DNA of 34,999 nt from Rhodocyclaceae bacterium (GTDB lineage: Bacteria > Pseudomonadota > Gammaproteobacteria > Burkholderiales > Rhodocyclaceae), in the NCBI GenBank assembly GCA_020445765.1, contig JAGRFY010000039.1, forward strand, positions 1-34,999, read 5' to 3'. The notes under the pieces were generated by a model. It searched no databases and was not told the DNA's origin. It saw only the letters and a list, made by a program, of their open reading frames with translations. Below are positions 8,597 to 17,511 of the stretch, one piece after another. The translations under genes were made by a program, and so were the position numbers. How positions within the stretch are numbered: position 1 is the first letter of the stretch; each line of letters opens with the position of its first letter.

Positions 8597-10258
8597 TCAA
8601 TCGACCCGACGCTGGCGCGCGATCTGCCGCGACAGCACGATCATCGGCAGCAGACCGACCACGACGATGGTCAGCGCCGCAGTCGAGGCCTCGGCCAGTC
8701 GTTCGTCCGACGCCAGATTGAAGGCCTGGGTCGCCAGTGTGTCGAAGTTGAACGGGCGCATCACCAGGGTCGCCGGCAGTTCCTTCATGACATCGACGAA
8801 TACCAGCAGCGCCGCCGTCAGCAGGGCACCGCGCACGATCGGCAGATGGACCCGGCCGAGCGTCGACCACTGGCCGTAGCCGAGACTGCGCGCAGCATCG
8901 TCCATGCTGGTGGTCACCTTCGACAGCGAGGTGTCCACGGTATGCAGCGCCACCGACAGGAAGCGCGTCAGGTAGGCATAGACCAGCGCTGCGATGCCGC
9001 CGGTCAGCAGCAGCCCCGGACTCGCACCAAAAGCGGCGGTCCACCATTCGGCAATCAGGTTGTCGAGCCGGGTCACCGGAATCAGCACGCCGACCGCGAT
9101 CACCGTGCCCGGCACGGCGTAGCCGAGACCGACCAGCCGGTTGAGTCCGGCGGTGATCAGGTTGGCCGGCGACAGGCGGCGGGCATAGGCCAGTACGACG
9201 GCGCAGACCACGGCGATGGTCGCGGTCACCACCGCCAGGATGAAGCTGTTGCCTGCCAGTTCGACGAAGCGCGACCCGAACTGGGCATCGCCCTCGACGA
9301 TCGCCATGCGCAGCAGCAGCGCGCACGGAATCAGGAAACCGAACAGCAGTGGCATGAAGCACGCAAACGCCGCCACGGCACCGGCCAGCGGCGACAGCCG
9401 GCGGCCAGGATGCGGGCGGTGGTGGCGGGAGGTGTTGTGGAAGCGCGCGCGACCGCGGCTGATCTGTTCGAGCACCAGCACCAGGATGACGAAGCCGAGC
9501 AGGGCGGCGGACAGCTGCGCCGCCGCGATCCGGTCGCCCAGCGAGAACCACGCGCGATAGATGCCCGTCGTGAAGGTCTGCACGGCAAAGTAGGACACCG
9601 TGCCGTAGTCGGCCAGCGTCTCCATCAGCGCCAGCGCGGTTCCGGCCACCACCGCCGGCCGCGCCAGCGGCAGCGACAGCCGGAAGAAGCAGCCCCAGGG
9701 CCCGAGGCCGAGGGAACGGCCGGCCTCGAGCACGCCGCCGGCGCGCTCGAGAAAGGCGCTTCGGGACAGCATGTAGACGTAGGGGAAGAGCACGAACATG
9801 AACATCGCCACCGCGCCACCGACGGAGCGCACGTCGGGAAACCAGTAGTCCCGTGCACGCCAGTCGAAGGTCTCGCGCAGGAAGCTCTGCACCGGGCCGA
9901 CGAACTGCAGGAAATCGGTATAGACGTAGGCCATCACGTAGGCCGGCACGGCCAGCGGCAGCACCAGCGCCCACTCGAAGAAGCGCCGTCCCGGAAACTC
10001 GTGCATCGCGGTGAGCCAGGCGGTGGTGACGCCGATGCTCGAGACGCCGAGGCCGACGCCGAAGATCAGGATCACCGTATTGCCGACATAGTCGGGGAGG
10101 ACGGTGTCGGCGAGGTGGCCCCAGGTGTCGCTGGTGCCGCCGGCGACCACGTTCGAGAACACCGACAGCACCGGCACGATCACCAGCAGCGCCAGCACCG
10201 CGGCGCCCAGGCTCAGGATCGTCCATCGACGCCGGGCGGGGGCGGCTGCCGCTCGCAA
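8597..10258 (-). CDS. fbpB: Fe(III) ABC transporter permease (FbpB/SfuB type, two fused permease halves)
   Basis: The 553-residue integral membrane protein has about twelve hydrophobic segments in two homologous halves, as in FbpB, SfuB and HitB. Each half carries the EAA loop that contacts the ATPase: EAGRSLGLGPWGCFFRLSLP in the first and DAARSLGYGQWSTLGRVHLP in the second. It moves ferric iron (or a similar cation) across the inner membrane with the ATPase encoded divergently at 10398. The TTG at complement 10256-10258 is the best start: GGAG lies nine bases upstream and no ATG is in frame nearby. A longer N-terminus would run into the AT-rich promoter region. No periplasmic binding protein (FbpA) gene lies in the window, so it must be elsewhere. 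Confidence 0.9.
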   Translation of the reverse strand: MRAAAAPARRRWTILSLGAAVLALLVIVPVLSVFSNVVAGGTSDTWGHLADTVLPDYVGNTVILIFGVGLGVSSIGVTTAWLTAMHEFPGRRFFEWALVLPLAVPAYVMAYVYTDFLQFVGPVQSFLRETFDWRARDYWFPDVRSVGGAVAMFMFVLFPYVYMLSRSAFLERAGGVLEAGRSLGLGPWGCFFRLSLPLARPAVVAGTALALMETLADYGTVSYFAVQTFTTGIYRAWFSLGDRIAAAQLSAALLGFVILVLVLEQISRGRARFHNTSRHHRPHPGRRLSPLAGAVAAFACFMPLLFGFLIPCALLLRMAIVEGDAQFGSRFVELAGNSFILAVVTATIAVVCAVVLAYARRLSPANLITAGLNRLVGLGYAVPGTVIAVGVLIPVTRLDNLIAEWWTAAFGASPGLLLTGGIAALVYAYLTRFLSVALHTVDTSLSKVTTSMDDAARSLGYGQWSTLGRVHLPIVRGALLTAALLVFVDVMKELPATLVMRPFNFDTLATQAFNLASDERLAEASTAALTIVVVGLLPMIVLSRQIARQRRVD

Positions 10259-10308
10259 GATCGCATTCTCCGGAAATGAGGAACCGCATCGCGCGGAACC
10301 GAAAGCGT

Positions 10309-10318
10309 AATTATAATT
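10309..10318. promoter_or_regulatory. AT-rich palindrome with TATAAT on both strands between divergent iron-transport genes
   Basis: AATTATAATT (10309-10318) is a perfect palindrome in the 139-base region between the permease (minus) and ATPase (plus) starts. It gives a TATAAT on each strand (10312-10317 plus, 10310-10315 minus) and is the only AT-rich spot there. Neither strand has a good -35 box at 16-18 bases. The extended sequence is loosely like a Fur site, but the match is poor. A shared promoter/operator is inference. Confidence 0.35.
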
Positions 10319-10397
10319 GATCTCGTTTACCAAGCCCGCGCGCACAGTAGGTGTATTGTCGCCACGAACGGCGCCGGTGCCGTCACTGCAGCCCCAC

Positions 10398-11522
10398 ATG
10401 GCCCACCTCGAACTCGACTCGCTTCGCCTCGCCTTCGGCACCCAGGTGGTCGTCGACGGCTTTGGCTTCGCCCTCGACCAGGGCCGCATCGGCTGCCTGC
10501 TGGGTCCCTCGGGCTGCGGCAAGACCACCGTGCTGCGCGCGATCGCGGGCTTCGAGCCGCTGGTGGACGGCCGCATCATGCTCGACGGCCAGCTGGTCAG
10601 CGACGCCCGCCGCCACACGCCGCCGGAGCAACGTCGAATCGGCATGGTGTTCCAGGACTACGCGCTGTTCCCGCACCTGACGGTGGCGCGCAACATCGGC
10701 TTCGGCCTGCGCGAACTGCCGGCCGACGAGGCCAGGCAACGGGTGGATGCCCTGCTCGAGCGCATCGGCCTGCCCGATGCCGGCCGCCGCTATCCCCACG
10801 AACTGTCCGGCGGCCAGCAGCAGCGCGTCGCGCTGGCGCGCGCGCTGGCGCCGCGCCCGGCGCTGCTGCTGCTCGACGAACCGTTCTCCAACCTCGACGT
10901 GGACCTGCGCGAACGGCTGTCGGCCGAGGTGCGGGAGATCATCAAGTCGTCCGGCACGACGGCGATCCTGGTCACCCACGACCAGCACGAGGCCTTCGCC
11001 GTTGCCGACGAGATCGGCATCATCCACCAGGGTCGCATCCAGCAGTGGGACACGCCGTACAACCTGTACCACCGCCCGGCCAATCGCTTCGTCGCCGATT
11101 TCATCGGCCAGGGCGTGTTCCTGCCCGGCCGGGTGCTGAACAACCGCCAGGTGGACATGGAACTGGGCGTGCTGGAGAGCAAGATCCCGGTCGAATGCGG
11201 ACTCGGCTGCTCCGACTGCAACCTCGGCTGTCACGTCGATGTGCTGCTGCGGCCGGACGACATCGTCCATGACGACGCCAGTCCGATGCGCGCCGAAGTC
11301 GTCACCAAGGCCTTCCGCGGCGCCGACATTCTCTACACCCTGCGGCTGAAGAGTGGCGCCCGGGTGCTGTCACTGGTACCGAGCCACCACAACCACGCGA
11401 TCGGCGAGCCGATCGGCATTCGTCTCGCGGTGGACCACGTGGTGGCCTTTCACGACCCGACCGGCCCGACACCGGCAACCGGCACACGTCGCTCGATCCC
11501 GATCATCCCGGCGCAAGCATGA
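10398..11522 (+). CDS. fbpC: Fe(III) ABC transporter ATP-binding protein with a four-cysteine motif
   Basis: The 374-residue ATPase energises the iron permease encoded divergently. It has Walker A GPSGCGKT (36-43), Q-loop Q86 in FQDYALFPHLTV, signature LSGGQ (136-140), Walker B LLLLDEP (157-162) and switch H194. After about residue 235 comes the C-terminal regulatory domain of the FbpC type. Within it, C267, C271, C274 and C278 form CX3CX2CX3C in a short insertion, which I do not recall as part of the standard FbpC domain. It could bind a metal or a cluster. The start at 10398 (MAHLELDS) fits relatives, though no clear ribosome binding site precedes it. The stop overlaps the aat start as ATGA, so the two are probably translationally coupled. 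Confidence 0.9.
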   Translation: MAHLELDSLRLAFGTQVVVDGFGFALDQGRIGCLLGPSGCGKTTVLRAIAGFEPLVDGRIMLDGQLVSDARRHTPPEQRRIGMVFQDYALFPHLTVARNIGFGLRELPADEARQRVDALLERIGLPDAGRRYPHELSGGQQQRVALARALAPRPALLLLDEPFSNLDVDLRERLSAEVREIIKSSGTTAILVTHDQHEAFAVADEIGIIHQGRIQQWDTPYNLYHRPANRFVADFIGQGVFLPGRVLNNRQVDMELGVLESKIPVECGLGCSDCNLGCHVDVLLRPDDIVHDDASPMRAEVVTKAFRGADILYTLRLKSGARVLSLVPSHHNHAIGEPIGIRLAVDHVVAFHDPTGPTPATGTRRSIPIIPAQA

Positions 11523-12238
11523 TCCCGTGGCTCGACGGCGAACCGGATTTCCCGCCCCCGTCGATGGCCCTGCGGGAGCCCAATGGCCTGCTCGCCGCCG
11601 GTGGCAGGCTCGAACCGGACTGGCTGCTGGCGGCCTACCGGCGCGGCATCTTTCCCTGGTTCGGCGAGGACGATCCGATTCTGTGGTGGAGCCCGGATCC
11701 GCGCATGGTGCTCGAGCCGTCGGCGATGAAGATATCCCGCAGCCTGCGCAGGCGACTGCGCCGACGCGAATTCGACGTGCGCCTCGACCGCGACTTCGAA
11801 GCGGTGATCTACGCCTGTGCCGCGCCGCGCATCGATGCGGCCGGTACCTGGATCACCGGCGCGATGCGGGCCGCCTACGGCCGGTTGCATGAACTCGGCC
11901 ACGCGCACAGCGTCGAATGCTATTCCGGCGACCGCCTGGTGGGCGGACTCTACGGCGTGGCGATCGGACGGATGTTTTTTGGCGAATCGATGTTCGCACG
12001 CGCCACCGATGCCTCGAAGGTGGCCCTCGCCCATCTGTGCCGGCACCTTGAAAAGCATGGCTTCGGGCTCATAGACTGCCAGATGACGACCTCGCACCTG
12101 GCGTCGCTCGGCGGTCACGAAATCGGCCGCGACGAGTTCACCGGGCGCCTGGCGTTGCTGACCGCCGCCGGCGGCGCCGCGGGCCGCTGGCCCGAACGCG
12201 CCGCCGACTTCGACTGGGGCGATGCCGAGCCATGCTGA
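11519..12238 (+). CDS. aat: Leucyl/phenylalanyl-tRNA--protein transferase
   Basis: Aat adds Leu or Phe from charged tRNA to proteins with N-terminal Lys or Arg, marking them for ClpS-ClpAP degradation. The 239-residue protein shows the family signatures at the N-terminus ([19 protein letters not shown], then [18 protein letters not shown]) and in the acyltransferase core (ARTG-type region [49 protein letters not shown]). The end [19 protein letters not shown] is also typical. The start overlaps the fbpC stop by four bases and the stop overlaps the bpt start by seven bases (ATGCTGA). This makes a tight fbpC-aat-bpt unit. Confidence 0.97.
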   Translation: MIPWLDGEPDFPPPSMALREPNGLLAAGGRLEPDWLLAAYRRGIFPWFGEDDPILWWSPDPRMVLEPSAMKISRSLRRRLRRREFDVRLDRDFEAVIYACAAPRIDAAGTWITGAMRAAYGRLHELGHAHSVECYSGDRLVGGLYGVAIGRMFFGESMFARATDASKVALAHLCRHLEKHGFGLIDCQMTTSHLASLGGHEIGRDEFTGRLALLTAAGGAAGRWPERAADFDWGDAEPC

Positions 12239-12981
12239 AGGACTATCCATACGCACTGCTGCAGTTCTATGCCACCGGGCCCTACGCGTGCTCCTACCTG
12301 CCCGAGCGCATGGCGCGATCGCAGGTCGCCACGCCCGGTCACCTGATCGACACCCCGGTCTACAGCGAACTGGTGCATAACGGCTTCCGCCGCAGCGGCG
12401 TATTCACCTACCGGCCGTACTGCGATACCTGCCGCGCCTGCATCCCGGTGCGCATCCCGGTGTCGCGCTTCGAGCCGGATCGAAGCCAGCGCCGTTGCCA
12501 GCGGGCCAATCAGGAACTGCTGGCGGGTGAACGTCCGCTGGCCTTCTCCGAAGAGCACTACGCCCTGTACAAGCGCTACCAGGCCAGTCGCCATGCCGGC
12601 GGCGGCATGGATCAGGACAGCCGCGAGCAGTACGCGCACTTCCTGCTGCAGAGCAACGTCGAAACCCGCGTCGTCGAGTTCCGCGATCCCTCCCGGCGTG
12701 GCAGCCTGCGCATGGTGTGCGTGATCGACTGCCTGACCGACGGACTGTCGAGCGTCTATACCTTCTTCGATCCGGATCTGGTCCGGCTCGGCCTGGGCAC
12801 CTACGGCGTGCTCTGGCAGATCGAGACCTGCCGCCAGTTGGGCCTGCCCTACCTCTACCTCGGCTACTGGATACGCGACAGCCGCAAGATGTCGTACAAG
12901 GCCCGCTTCCACCCGCTCGAAGGGCGCGTCGGTGGCCTCTGGCGGGAACTGACGCAGCGCGATTTCGCGGAGCTGAGTTGA
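12232..12981 (+). CDS. bpt: Aspartate/glutamate leucyltransferase (Bpt), bacterial N-degron enzyme
   Basis: Bpt transfers Leu from leucyl-tRNA to proteins with N-terminal Asp or Glu, so it widens the set of substrates that ClpS-ClpAP can take. It is homologous to eukaryotic arginyltransferase ATE1 and is often mis-annotated as such. The 249-residue protein has the N-terminal ATE domain with [14 protein letters not shown] and the cysteine motif [14 protein letters not shown]. Its C-terminal GNAT-like half includes [20 protein letters not shown] and [20 protein letters not shown]. The ATG at 12232 overlaps the aat stop. The pair aat-bpt is common in Betaproteobacteria; translational coupling to an iron-transport ATPase upstream is less expected. 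Confidence 0.95.
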   Translation: MLKDYPYALLQFYATGPYACSYLPERMARSQVATPGHLIDTPVYSELVHNGFRRSGVFTYRPYCDTCRACIPVRIPVSRFEPDRSQRRCQRANQELLAGERPLAFSEEHYALYKRYQASRHAGGGMDQDSREQYAHFLLQSNVETRVVEFRDPSRRGSLRMVCVIDCLTDGLSSVYTFFDPDLVRLGLGTYGVLWQIETCRQLGLPYLYLGYWIRDSRKMSYKARFHPLEGRVGGLWRELTQRDFAELS

Positions 12982-13028
12982 GCCCGGCGCAGCGGGGCGA
13001 CCGCGCGCCGGGTCCGGGTCACGACCCG

Positions 13029-13544
13029 TTGGCGAAATCCGATGCCGGCTGCCCGCGCTGCGCGCGCCGGCGCATCCGCGTCGGGCACACGGGCAGCGGC
13101 GCGACGATCCGCAGATGGGCGCTGCCGGCCCTTGCCGTCGTGTTGCTGTCGCCACCTGCGGCAGCCTCGGACTGGCTGGTCGTCTCCGGCCTGTCACACC
13201 ACTTCCAGCAACGACGTGACTGGCGCGAGGTCAATCCGGGCCTGGGCTTCGAACGTGACCACCGGGACGGGCCGTACGGGCCGTGGACGTTTTCGATGGG
13301 CTATCTGCGCAACAGCTACGACCGTCCCAGCCTGTATGTCGGCGGCCGCTGGACGCCGCTGGCGCTCGGAGCGTTGCGCGTCGGGGCATTCGGCCTGCTG
13401 GCCAGCGGCTATCCGTCCCCGGTACTTCTGCTGCCCGCGATCACCGCCGAAGGCCGGCGTTTCGGCATCAACCTGCTGGCGGTGCCGAACCTGCCGGGAT
13501 ACAGCGGCTACGTGGGCGCGCAGGTCCGCATCGCGCTCGACTGA
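13029..13544 (+). CDS. Exported small beta-barrel-like protein of unknown function; start uncertain
   Basis: The clear part of the protein begins with a hydrophobic export signal ([20 protein letters not shown]) just before [13 protein letters not shown]. The mature region of about 130 residues has alternating hydrophobic strands and many Gly, Tyr and Trp residues: [46 protein letters not shown] and an Ile-Ala-Leu-Asp end. This resembles small outer-membrane barrels such as the PagP/PagL class, but I cannot place it in a family. No ATG is in frame. The TTG at 13029 gives a 29-residue lead before the signal. A TTG at 12978, overlapping the bpt stop and preceded by GGAG, gives an even longer lead. 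It lies between bpt and pyrD. Confidence 0.6.
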   Translation: MAKSDAGCPRCARRRIRVGHTGSGATIRRWALPALAVVLLSPPAAASDWLVVSGLSHHFQQRRDWREVNPGLGFERDHRDGPYGPWTFSMGYLRNSYDRPSLYVGGRWTPLALGALRVGAFGLLASGYPSPVLLLPAITAEGRRFGINLLAVPNLPGYSGYVGAQVRIALD

Positions 13545-13584
13545 CGCCGCCCGCCAGTTTGCGCTGCGCTACAATCCGGCAGCC

Positions 13585-14586
13585 ATGTATTCGTTGATAC
13601 GCCCCCTGCTGTTCGCGCTCGATCCCGAACGCGCCCACCAATGGACGATCGCCGCACTGCGGGCCGCCGGCGATCTGCTGCCGGCCGGCCGCCCGCTGCC
13701 GGCGACGCCGGCCACCGTGATGGGCATCGAGTTTCCGAACCGGGTCGGGCTGGCGGCGGGACTCGACAAGAACGGCGAGGCGATCGATGGACTGGCCCGT
13801 CTCGGCTTCGGATTCATCGAGGTCGGCACCGTCACGCCGCGCCCGCAGCCGGGCAATCCACGTCCGCGAATGTTCCGGCTGGCGGAAGCCCAGGCCATCA
13901 TCAACCGCCTCGGTTTCAACAATCACGGCGTCGATGCCCTGCTGGCCAATGTCCGCGGCGCCGGATTCAAGGGCGTGCTCGGCATCAATATCGGCAAGAA
14001 CTTCGACACCCCGATCGAGCGCGCCGTCGACGACTACCTGAGCTGTCTCGACCGGGTGTACCCGCTGGCGAGCTACGTCGCCGTCAATATCTCGTCGCCC
14101 AACACCGCGAATCTGCGCCAGTTGCAGGGAGAATCCGAACTCGACGCCCTGCTCGCCGCATTGAAGGCCGCGCAGCAGCGCCTCGCCGACCAGCATGGCC
14201 GCTATGTGCCGCTGGCGCTGAAGATCGCACCCGACCTCGAGCAAGGCCAGATCGCCCACATTGCCGAATCGCTGCGCCGCCATCGCATCGACGGCGCGAT
14301 CGCGACCAACACCACGATCGCCCGCGACCGCGTGCGCGGCCTGCCCCACGCCGACGAGACTGGCGGACTGTCCGGCGCACCGTTGTTCGACGCCGCCACG
14401 ACGGTGCTGGCAAGCCTGTGCCGAGCATTGGGCGGCGAACTGCCGGTGATCGGCGTCGGCGGCATCACCGACGGCGCCGGTGCCCGCGCCAAGCTCGATG
14501 CCGGTGCCAGCCTGGTGCAGCTCTACAGCGGTCTGGTGTTTCGCGGACCGGCCCTGGTCGCCGAGGCGGTGCGCGCCTGCAACTGA
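13585..14586 (+). CDS. pyrD: Dihydroorotate dehydrogenase (quinone), class 2
   Basis: PyrD oxidises dihydroorotate to orotate in pyrimidine synthesis and passes electrons to the quinone pool at the inner membrane. The 333-residue protein has the amphipathic N-terminal helices of class 2 enzymes ([19 protein letters not shown]). It then shows [40 protein letters not shown] and the catalytic-serine region [18 protein letters not shown]-binding segments [19 protein letters not shown] and [10 protein letters not shown] follow. A TACAAT box at 13570-13575 lies only nine bases before the ATG; if used, the mRNA would be almost leaderless. No good -35 accompanies it. The gene is followed by a hairpin that overlaps the rnf promoter. 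Confidence 0.97.
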   Translation: MYSLIRPLLFALDPERAHQWTIAALRAAGDLLPAGRPLPATPATVMGIEFPNRVGLAAGLDKNGEAIDGLARLGFGFIEVGTVTPRPQPGNPRPRMFRLAEAQAIINRLGFNNHGVDALLANVRGAGFKGVLGINIGKNFDTPIERAVDDYLSCLDRVYPLASYVAVNISSPNTANLRQLQGESELDALLAALKAAQQRLADQHGRYVPLALKIAPDLEQGQIAHIAESLRRHRIDGAIATNTTIARDRVRGLPHADETGGLSGAPLFDAATTVLASLCRALGGELPVIGVGGITDGAGARAKLDAGASLVQLYSGLVFRGPALVAEAVRACN

Positions 14587-14635
14587 GCCAGGACACGCGC
14601 TGCGCCGCGCCCGCCACAGACGCCCCGGAAAGCCT

Positions 14636-14665
14636 GCGACGGGATCAGGGTTGGCGCCCCGTCGC
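14636..14665 (+). terminator. Hairpin after pyrD, overlapping the rnf promoter
   Basis: GCGACGGG (14636-14643) pairs perfectly with CCCGTCGC (14658-14665) around a 14-base loop, 50 bases after the pyrD stop. No T-run follows. The loop contains the -35 box of the rnf promoter, so transcription from pyrD and initiation at rnf could interfere. Confidence 0.4.
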
Positions 14666-14679
14666 GGTCGGGCGATAAT
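14651..14679 (+). promoter_or_regulatory. Sigma-70-type promoter of the rnf operon
   Basis: TTGGCG (14651-14656) and GATAAT (14674-14679) are separated by exactly 17 bases. They lie 27 bases upstream of the rnfA ATG, which would start the transcript near 14686. It is the best housekeeping-type promoter in the window. Confidence 0.6.
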
Positions 14680-14706
14680 CCCGCGGTTCGACCAATATTC
14701 GCGTTC

Positions 14707-15291
14707 ATGAGCAGCTACGTCTTCGTCGTCCTCGGTGCGGTGCTCGTCAATAACGTGGTCTTCGTGCGCGTGCTCGGCCTGTGCCCGTTCATGGGCGTGT
14801 CGAAGAAGCTCGAGACCGCGCTCGGCATGGGTTACGCAACGACCTTCGTGCTGACGCTCGGCAGCGGCACCAGCTACCTGATCGACCACTACCTGCTGGC
14901 ACCCAACGACCTCAGCTATCTGCGCACGCTGTCGTTCATCGTCGTGATCGCAGCGATCGTGCAGCTCACCGAGCTGATCATCGAGAAGACCAGCCCGCTG
15001 TTGCACCAGGTGCTGGGCATCTACCTGCCGCTGATCACCACCAACTGCGCCGTGCTCGGCGTGCCACTGCTCAACGTGGCGATGAGTCACAACCTGCTCG
15101 AGTCGCTGCTGTTCGGCTTCGGCAGCTCGATCGGCTTCACGATGGCGCTGATCCTGTTCGCCGGCATCCGCGAGCGACTGGAGGGCGCGGACGTTCCGGT
15201 GCCGTTCCGCGGTACCGCCATCGCAATGATCACCGCAGGCCTGATGAGCCTGGCATTCATGGGCTTTGCCGGCCTGGACCGCTACCAGTAG
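14707..15291 (+). CDS. rnfA: Rnf complex subunit A (membrane)
   Basis: RnfA is an inner-membrane subunit of the Rnf complex, which couples electron transfer between ferredoxin and NAD to sodium or proton movement, and in some bacteria keeps the SoxR sensor reduced. The 194-residue protein has six hydrophobic segments and the family sequences [20 protein letters not shown] and [19 protein letters not shown]. Each contains a conserved membrane-embedded cysteine; together with those in RnfE they hold a cluster between the two subunits. It is the first gene of rnfABCDGE-nth, the same order as E. coli rsxABCDGE-nth. No strong ribosome binding site precedes the ATG. Confidence 0.97.
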   Translation: MSSYVFVVLGAVLVNNVVFVRVLGLCPFMGVSKKLETALGMGYATTFVLTLGSGTSYLIDHYLLAPNDLSYLRTLSFIVVIAAIVQLTELIIEKTSPLLHQVLGIYLPLITTNCAVLGVPLLNVAMSHNLLESLLFGFGSSIGFTMALILFAGIRERLEGADVPVPFRGTAIAMITAGLMSLAFMGFAGLDRYQ

Positions 15292-15304
15292 GCCATACAC
15301 GCAC

Positions 15305-15856
15305 ATGTTCGAAGCCCTGCTCGTGATGGCCGGCATCGCCCTCGTCCTGGGTGCCGTGCTCGGTTTCGCCTCGGTCCGTTTCAAGGTCCAGGGCGACCCG
15401 CTGGTGGACAAGATCGACGCGATCCTGCCGCAGACCCAGTGTGGCCAGTGCGGCTTTCCCGGCTGCCGGCCCTACGCCAACGCGATCGCCGACGGCGAGG
15501 CGGACATCAACCAGTGTCCGCCCGGCGGCGACGAAGGGGTGCGCAAGCTGGCCGACCTGCTCGGCCGCGAATACAAGCCGCTCAACGAGGAGCACGGCGT
15601 CGAGAAGCCGAAGGCGGTGGCAATGATCGACGAGCAGACCTGCATCGGTTGCACCCTGTGCATCCAGGCCTGTCCGGTCGATGCGATCGTCGGCGCCGCC
15701 AAGCAGATGCATACGGTGGTCGCGAGCGAGTGCACCGGATGCGAACTGTGCGTGGCGCCCTGCCCGGTCGACTGCATCACGATGGAGCCACTGCCCGAGA
15801 CCGTGCAGAACTGGAAATGGAAGTATCCGACGATCCCGATCGGCAAGGCCGCCTGA
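15305..15856 (+). CDS. rnfB: Rnf complex subunit B, ferredoxin-type iron-sulfur protein
   Basis: RnfB is thought to be the entry point for electrons from ferredoxin. The 183-residue protein has an N-terminal membrane anchor (about 3-24). A four-cysteine domain with [10 protein letters not shown] and a further Cys in NQCPPGG follows. Two [4Fe-4S] ferredoxin motifs, [16 protein letters not shown] and [16 protein letters not shown], come next. The ATG at 15305 begins [14 protein letters not shown], which gives the expected anchor. An earlier in-frame start at 15266 would overlap rnfA and add a hydrophilic lead. The C-terminus is shorter than in many RnfB proteins, which carry extra ferredoxin domains. 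The stop overlaps the rnfC start as TGATG. Confidence 0.96.
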   Translation: MFEALLVMAGIALVLGAVLGFASVRFKVQGDPLVDKIDAILPQTQCGQCGFPGCRPYANAIADGEADINQCPPGGDEGVRKLADLLGREYKPLNEEHGVEKPKAVAMIDEQTCIGCTLCIQACPVDAIVGAAKQMHTVVASECTGCELCVAPCPVDCITMEPLPETVQNWKWKYPTIPIGKAA

Positions 15857-17511
15857 TGCTGCAGAAGCTCTTCAAGTTTCACGGCGGCGTCAAACCCGAC
15901 AGCCGCAAGCAGGATTCGACACGCCAGCCGATCCGCAGCCTGCCGCTGCCCTCCGAATTGATCGTGCCGCTCCACCAGAGCATCGGCGGCACGCCGCGCC
16001 CGCTGGTCCGCGTCGGCGACCGGGTGCTGAAGGGGGAGCGCATCGGCGCGGCCGAAGGGCCGGTGTCGGCCGCGGTGCACGCGCCGAGTTCCGGCATCGT
16101 CAGGGCCATCGAGGATCGCACCATGCCGCATCCGTCCGGGCTGCCGGCGAGTTGCGTGGTGATCGAGGCCGACGGCGACGACCGCTGGTTCGAGCGCGAA
16201 CCGGTGCCCTGGAAATCGATGAAGGGCGACGAACTGCGCGACTACCTGCGCGACGCCGGCATCGTCGGCCTCGGCGGCGCCACCTTTCCGAGCCACGTCA
16301 AGCTGCGCGCCGGGGCCAAGCCCACCCACACGCTGGTGCTCAACGGGGCCGAGTGCGAACCGTTCATCACCTGCGACGACATGCTGATGCGCGAACGCGC
16401 GGCGGAAATCATCCGCGGCGCCGGCATCATGGCCCAGATGCTGGCCGTCGAGCGGGTGCTGATCGGCATCGAGGACAACAAGCCGGACGCCCTGGCCGCG
16501 ATGCGCGCGGCGGCGGCTGACGGCATCGAGGTCGTCGCGATTCCGACCCTGTATCCCGCCGGTGGCGAGAAGCAGTTGTTGCGGGTGCTCACCGGCGTCG
16601 AGGTGGCAGCGGGGCGGCGCCCGCTCGAATTCGGCCTGCAATGCTTCAACGTCGGCACCGCCTACCGCATGGCCCGCGCGATCGATCACGCCGAGCCGCT
16701 GATCTCGCGCATCGTCACGGTGGCCGGCAATGTCGAGGCGCCCGCCAACTACGAGGTCTTGGTCGGCACGCCGATCGACGCCCTGCTCGCTGCCGGTCGG
16801 CCACGGCCCGATACCGACCGGGTGCTGATGGGCGGCCCGATGATGGGCTTTGCGCTGCCGACCACGGCAGCACCAGTGGTCAAGGCCACCAACTGCGTGC
16901 TGGCCGGCAGCCCGAGCCTGTTGCCGCCTCCGCCGCCCGAGATGGCGTGCATCCGCTGCGGCACCTGCGCCGACCATTGCCCGGTCGATCTGCAACCGTT
17001 CGAACTCTACTGGTTCGGTCGCTCGCACAATTTCGGCAAGGCCCAGGAGTACCACCTGTTCGACTGCATCGAATGCGGCTGCTGCAGCTACGTCTGCCCG
17101 TCGAACATTCCACTGGTGGACTACTTCCGCTTTACCAAGAGCGAGATCTGGGCACGCGAGCGCGACAAGACCGCAGCCGACCTCGCCCGCGAACGCTTCG
17201 AGGCGCGCAACGAACGCCAGGAGCGGGAGAAGCGAGACAAGGCCGAGCGACTCGCGGCCAAGGCCGAAGCCACCCGCAAGAAGCTCGTCGATACCGAACC
17301 GGTGGCCGGGGCCGGCACGGCGTCGCCGGCCGAGGAAGCGAAGAAGGCGCTGATCGCCGCCGCCCTGGAACGTGCCAAGCAGCAGAAATCCTCGGTCAAA
17401 CCGCGCAACACCGACAACCTGTCGGCCGACAAGCAGGCCGAGATCGACGAGATCGAGGCACGACGCGCACGTGCCGGCGGTCGCACGGTCGAACCGCCCG
17501 AGAACTCATGA
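15856..17511 (+). CDS. rnfC: Rnf complex subunit C, NADH- and FMN-binding iron-sulfur subunit
   Basis: RnfC is the peripheral subunit that exchanges electrons with NAD(H). The 551-residue protein has an N-terminal barrel-like region and the nucleotide-binding segment GLGGATFPSHVKL with the nearby NGAECEPFITCDD. The SLBB-like region follows. Two [4Fe-4S] motifs, CIRCGTCADHCPVDL and CIECGCCSYVCPSNIP, lie at about residues 366-420. After about residue 425 comes a highly charged Lys/Arg/Glu/Ala-rich tail of some 125 residues, probably helical or disordered, as in many proteobacterial RnfC proteins. The ATG overlaps the rnfB stop and the stop overlaps rnfD as ATGA, so translation of B, C and D is coupled. 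Confidence 0.97.
   Translation: MLQKLFKFHGGVKPDSRKQDSTRQPIRSLPLPSELIVPLHQSIGGTPRPLVRVGDRVLKGERIGAAEGPVSAAVHAPSSGIVRAIEDRTMPHPSGLPASCVVIEADGDDRWFEREPVPWKSMKGDELRDYLRDAGIVGLGGATFPSHVKLRAGAKPTHTLVLNGAECEPFITCDDMLMRERAAEIIRGAGIMAQMLAVERVLIGIEDNKPDALAAMRAAAADGIEVVAIPTLYPAGGEKQLLRVLTGVEVAAGRRPLEFGLQCFNVGTAYRMARAIDHAEPLISRIVTVAGNVEAPANYEVLVGTPIDALLAAGRPRPDTDRVLMGGPMMGFALPTTAAPVVKATNCVLAGSPSLLPPPPPEMACIRCGTCADHCPVDLQPFELYWFGRSHNFGKAQEYHLFDCIECGCCSYVCPSNIPLVDYFRFTKSEIWARERDKTAADLARERFEARNERQEREKRDKAERLAAKAEATRKKLVDTEPVAGAGTASPAEEAKKALIAAALERAKQQKSSVKPRNTDNLSADKQAEIDEIEARRARAGGRTVEPPENS

Noticed and set aside
8597-10279. Continuation of the TIR frame as a 684-residue fusion protein
   Set aside because: Everything after about residue 125 is antisense to a well-conserved permease and shows no protein-like pattern.
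13468-15411. Minus-strand open frame opposite pyrD and rnfA
   Set aside because: Antisense to conserved enzymes, with no domain and no ribosome binding site.
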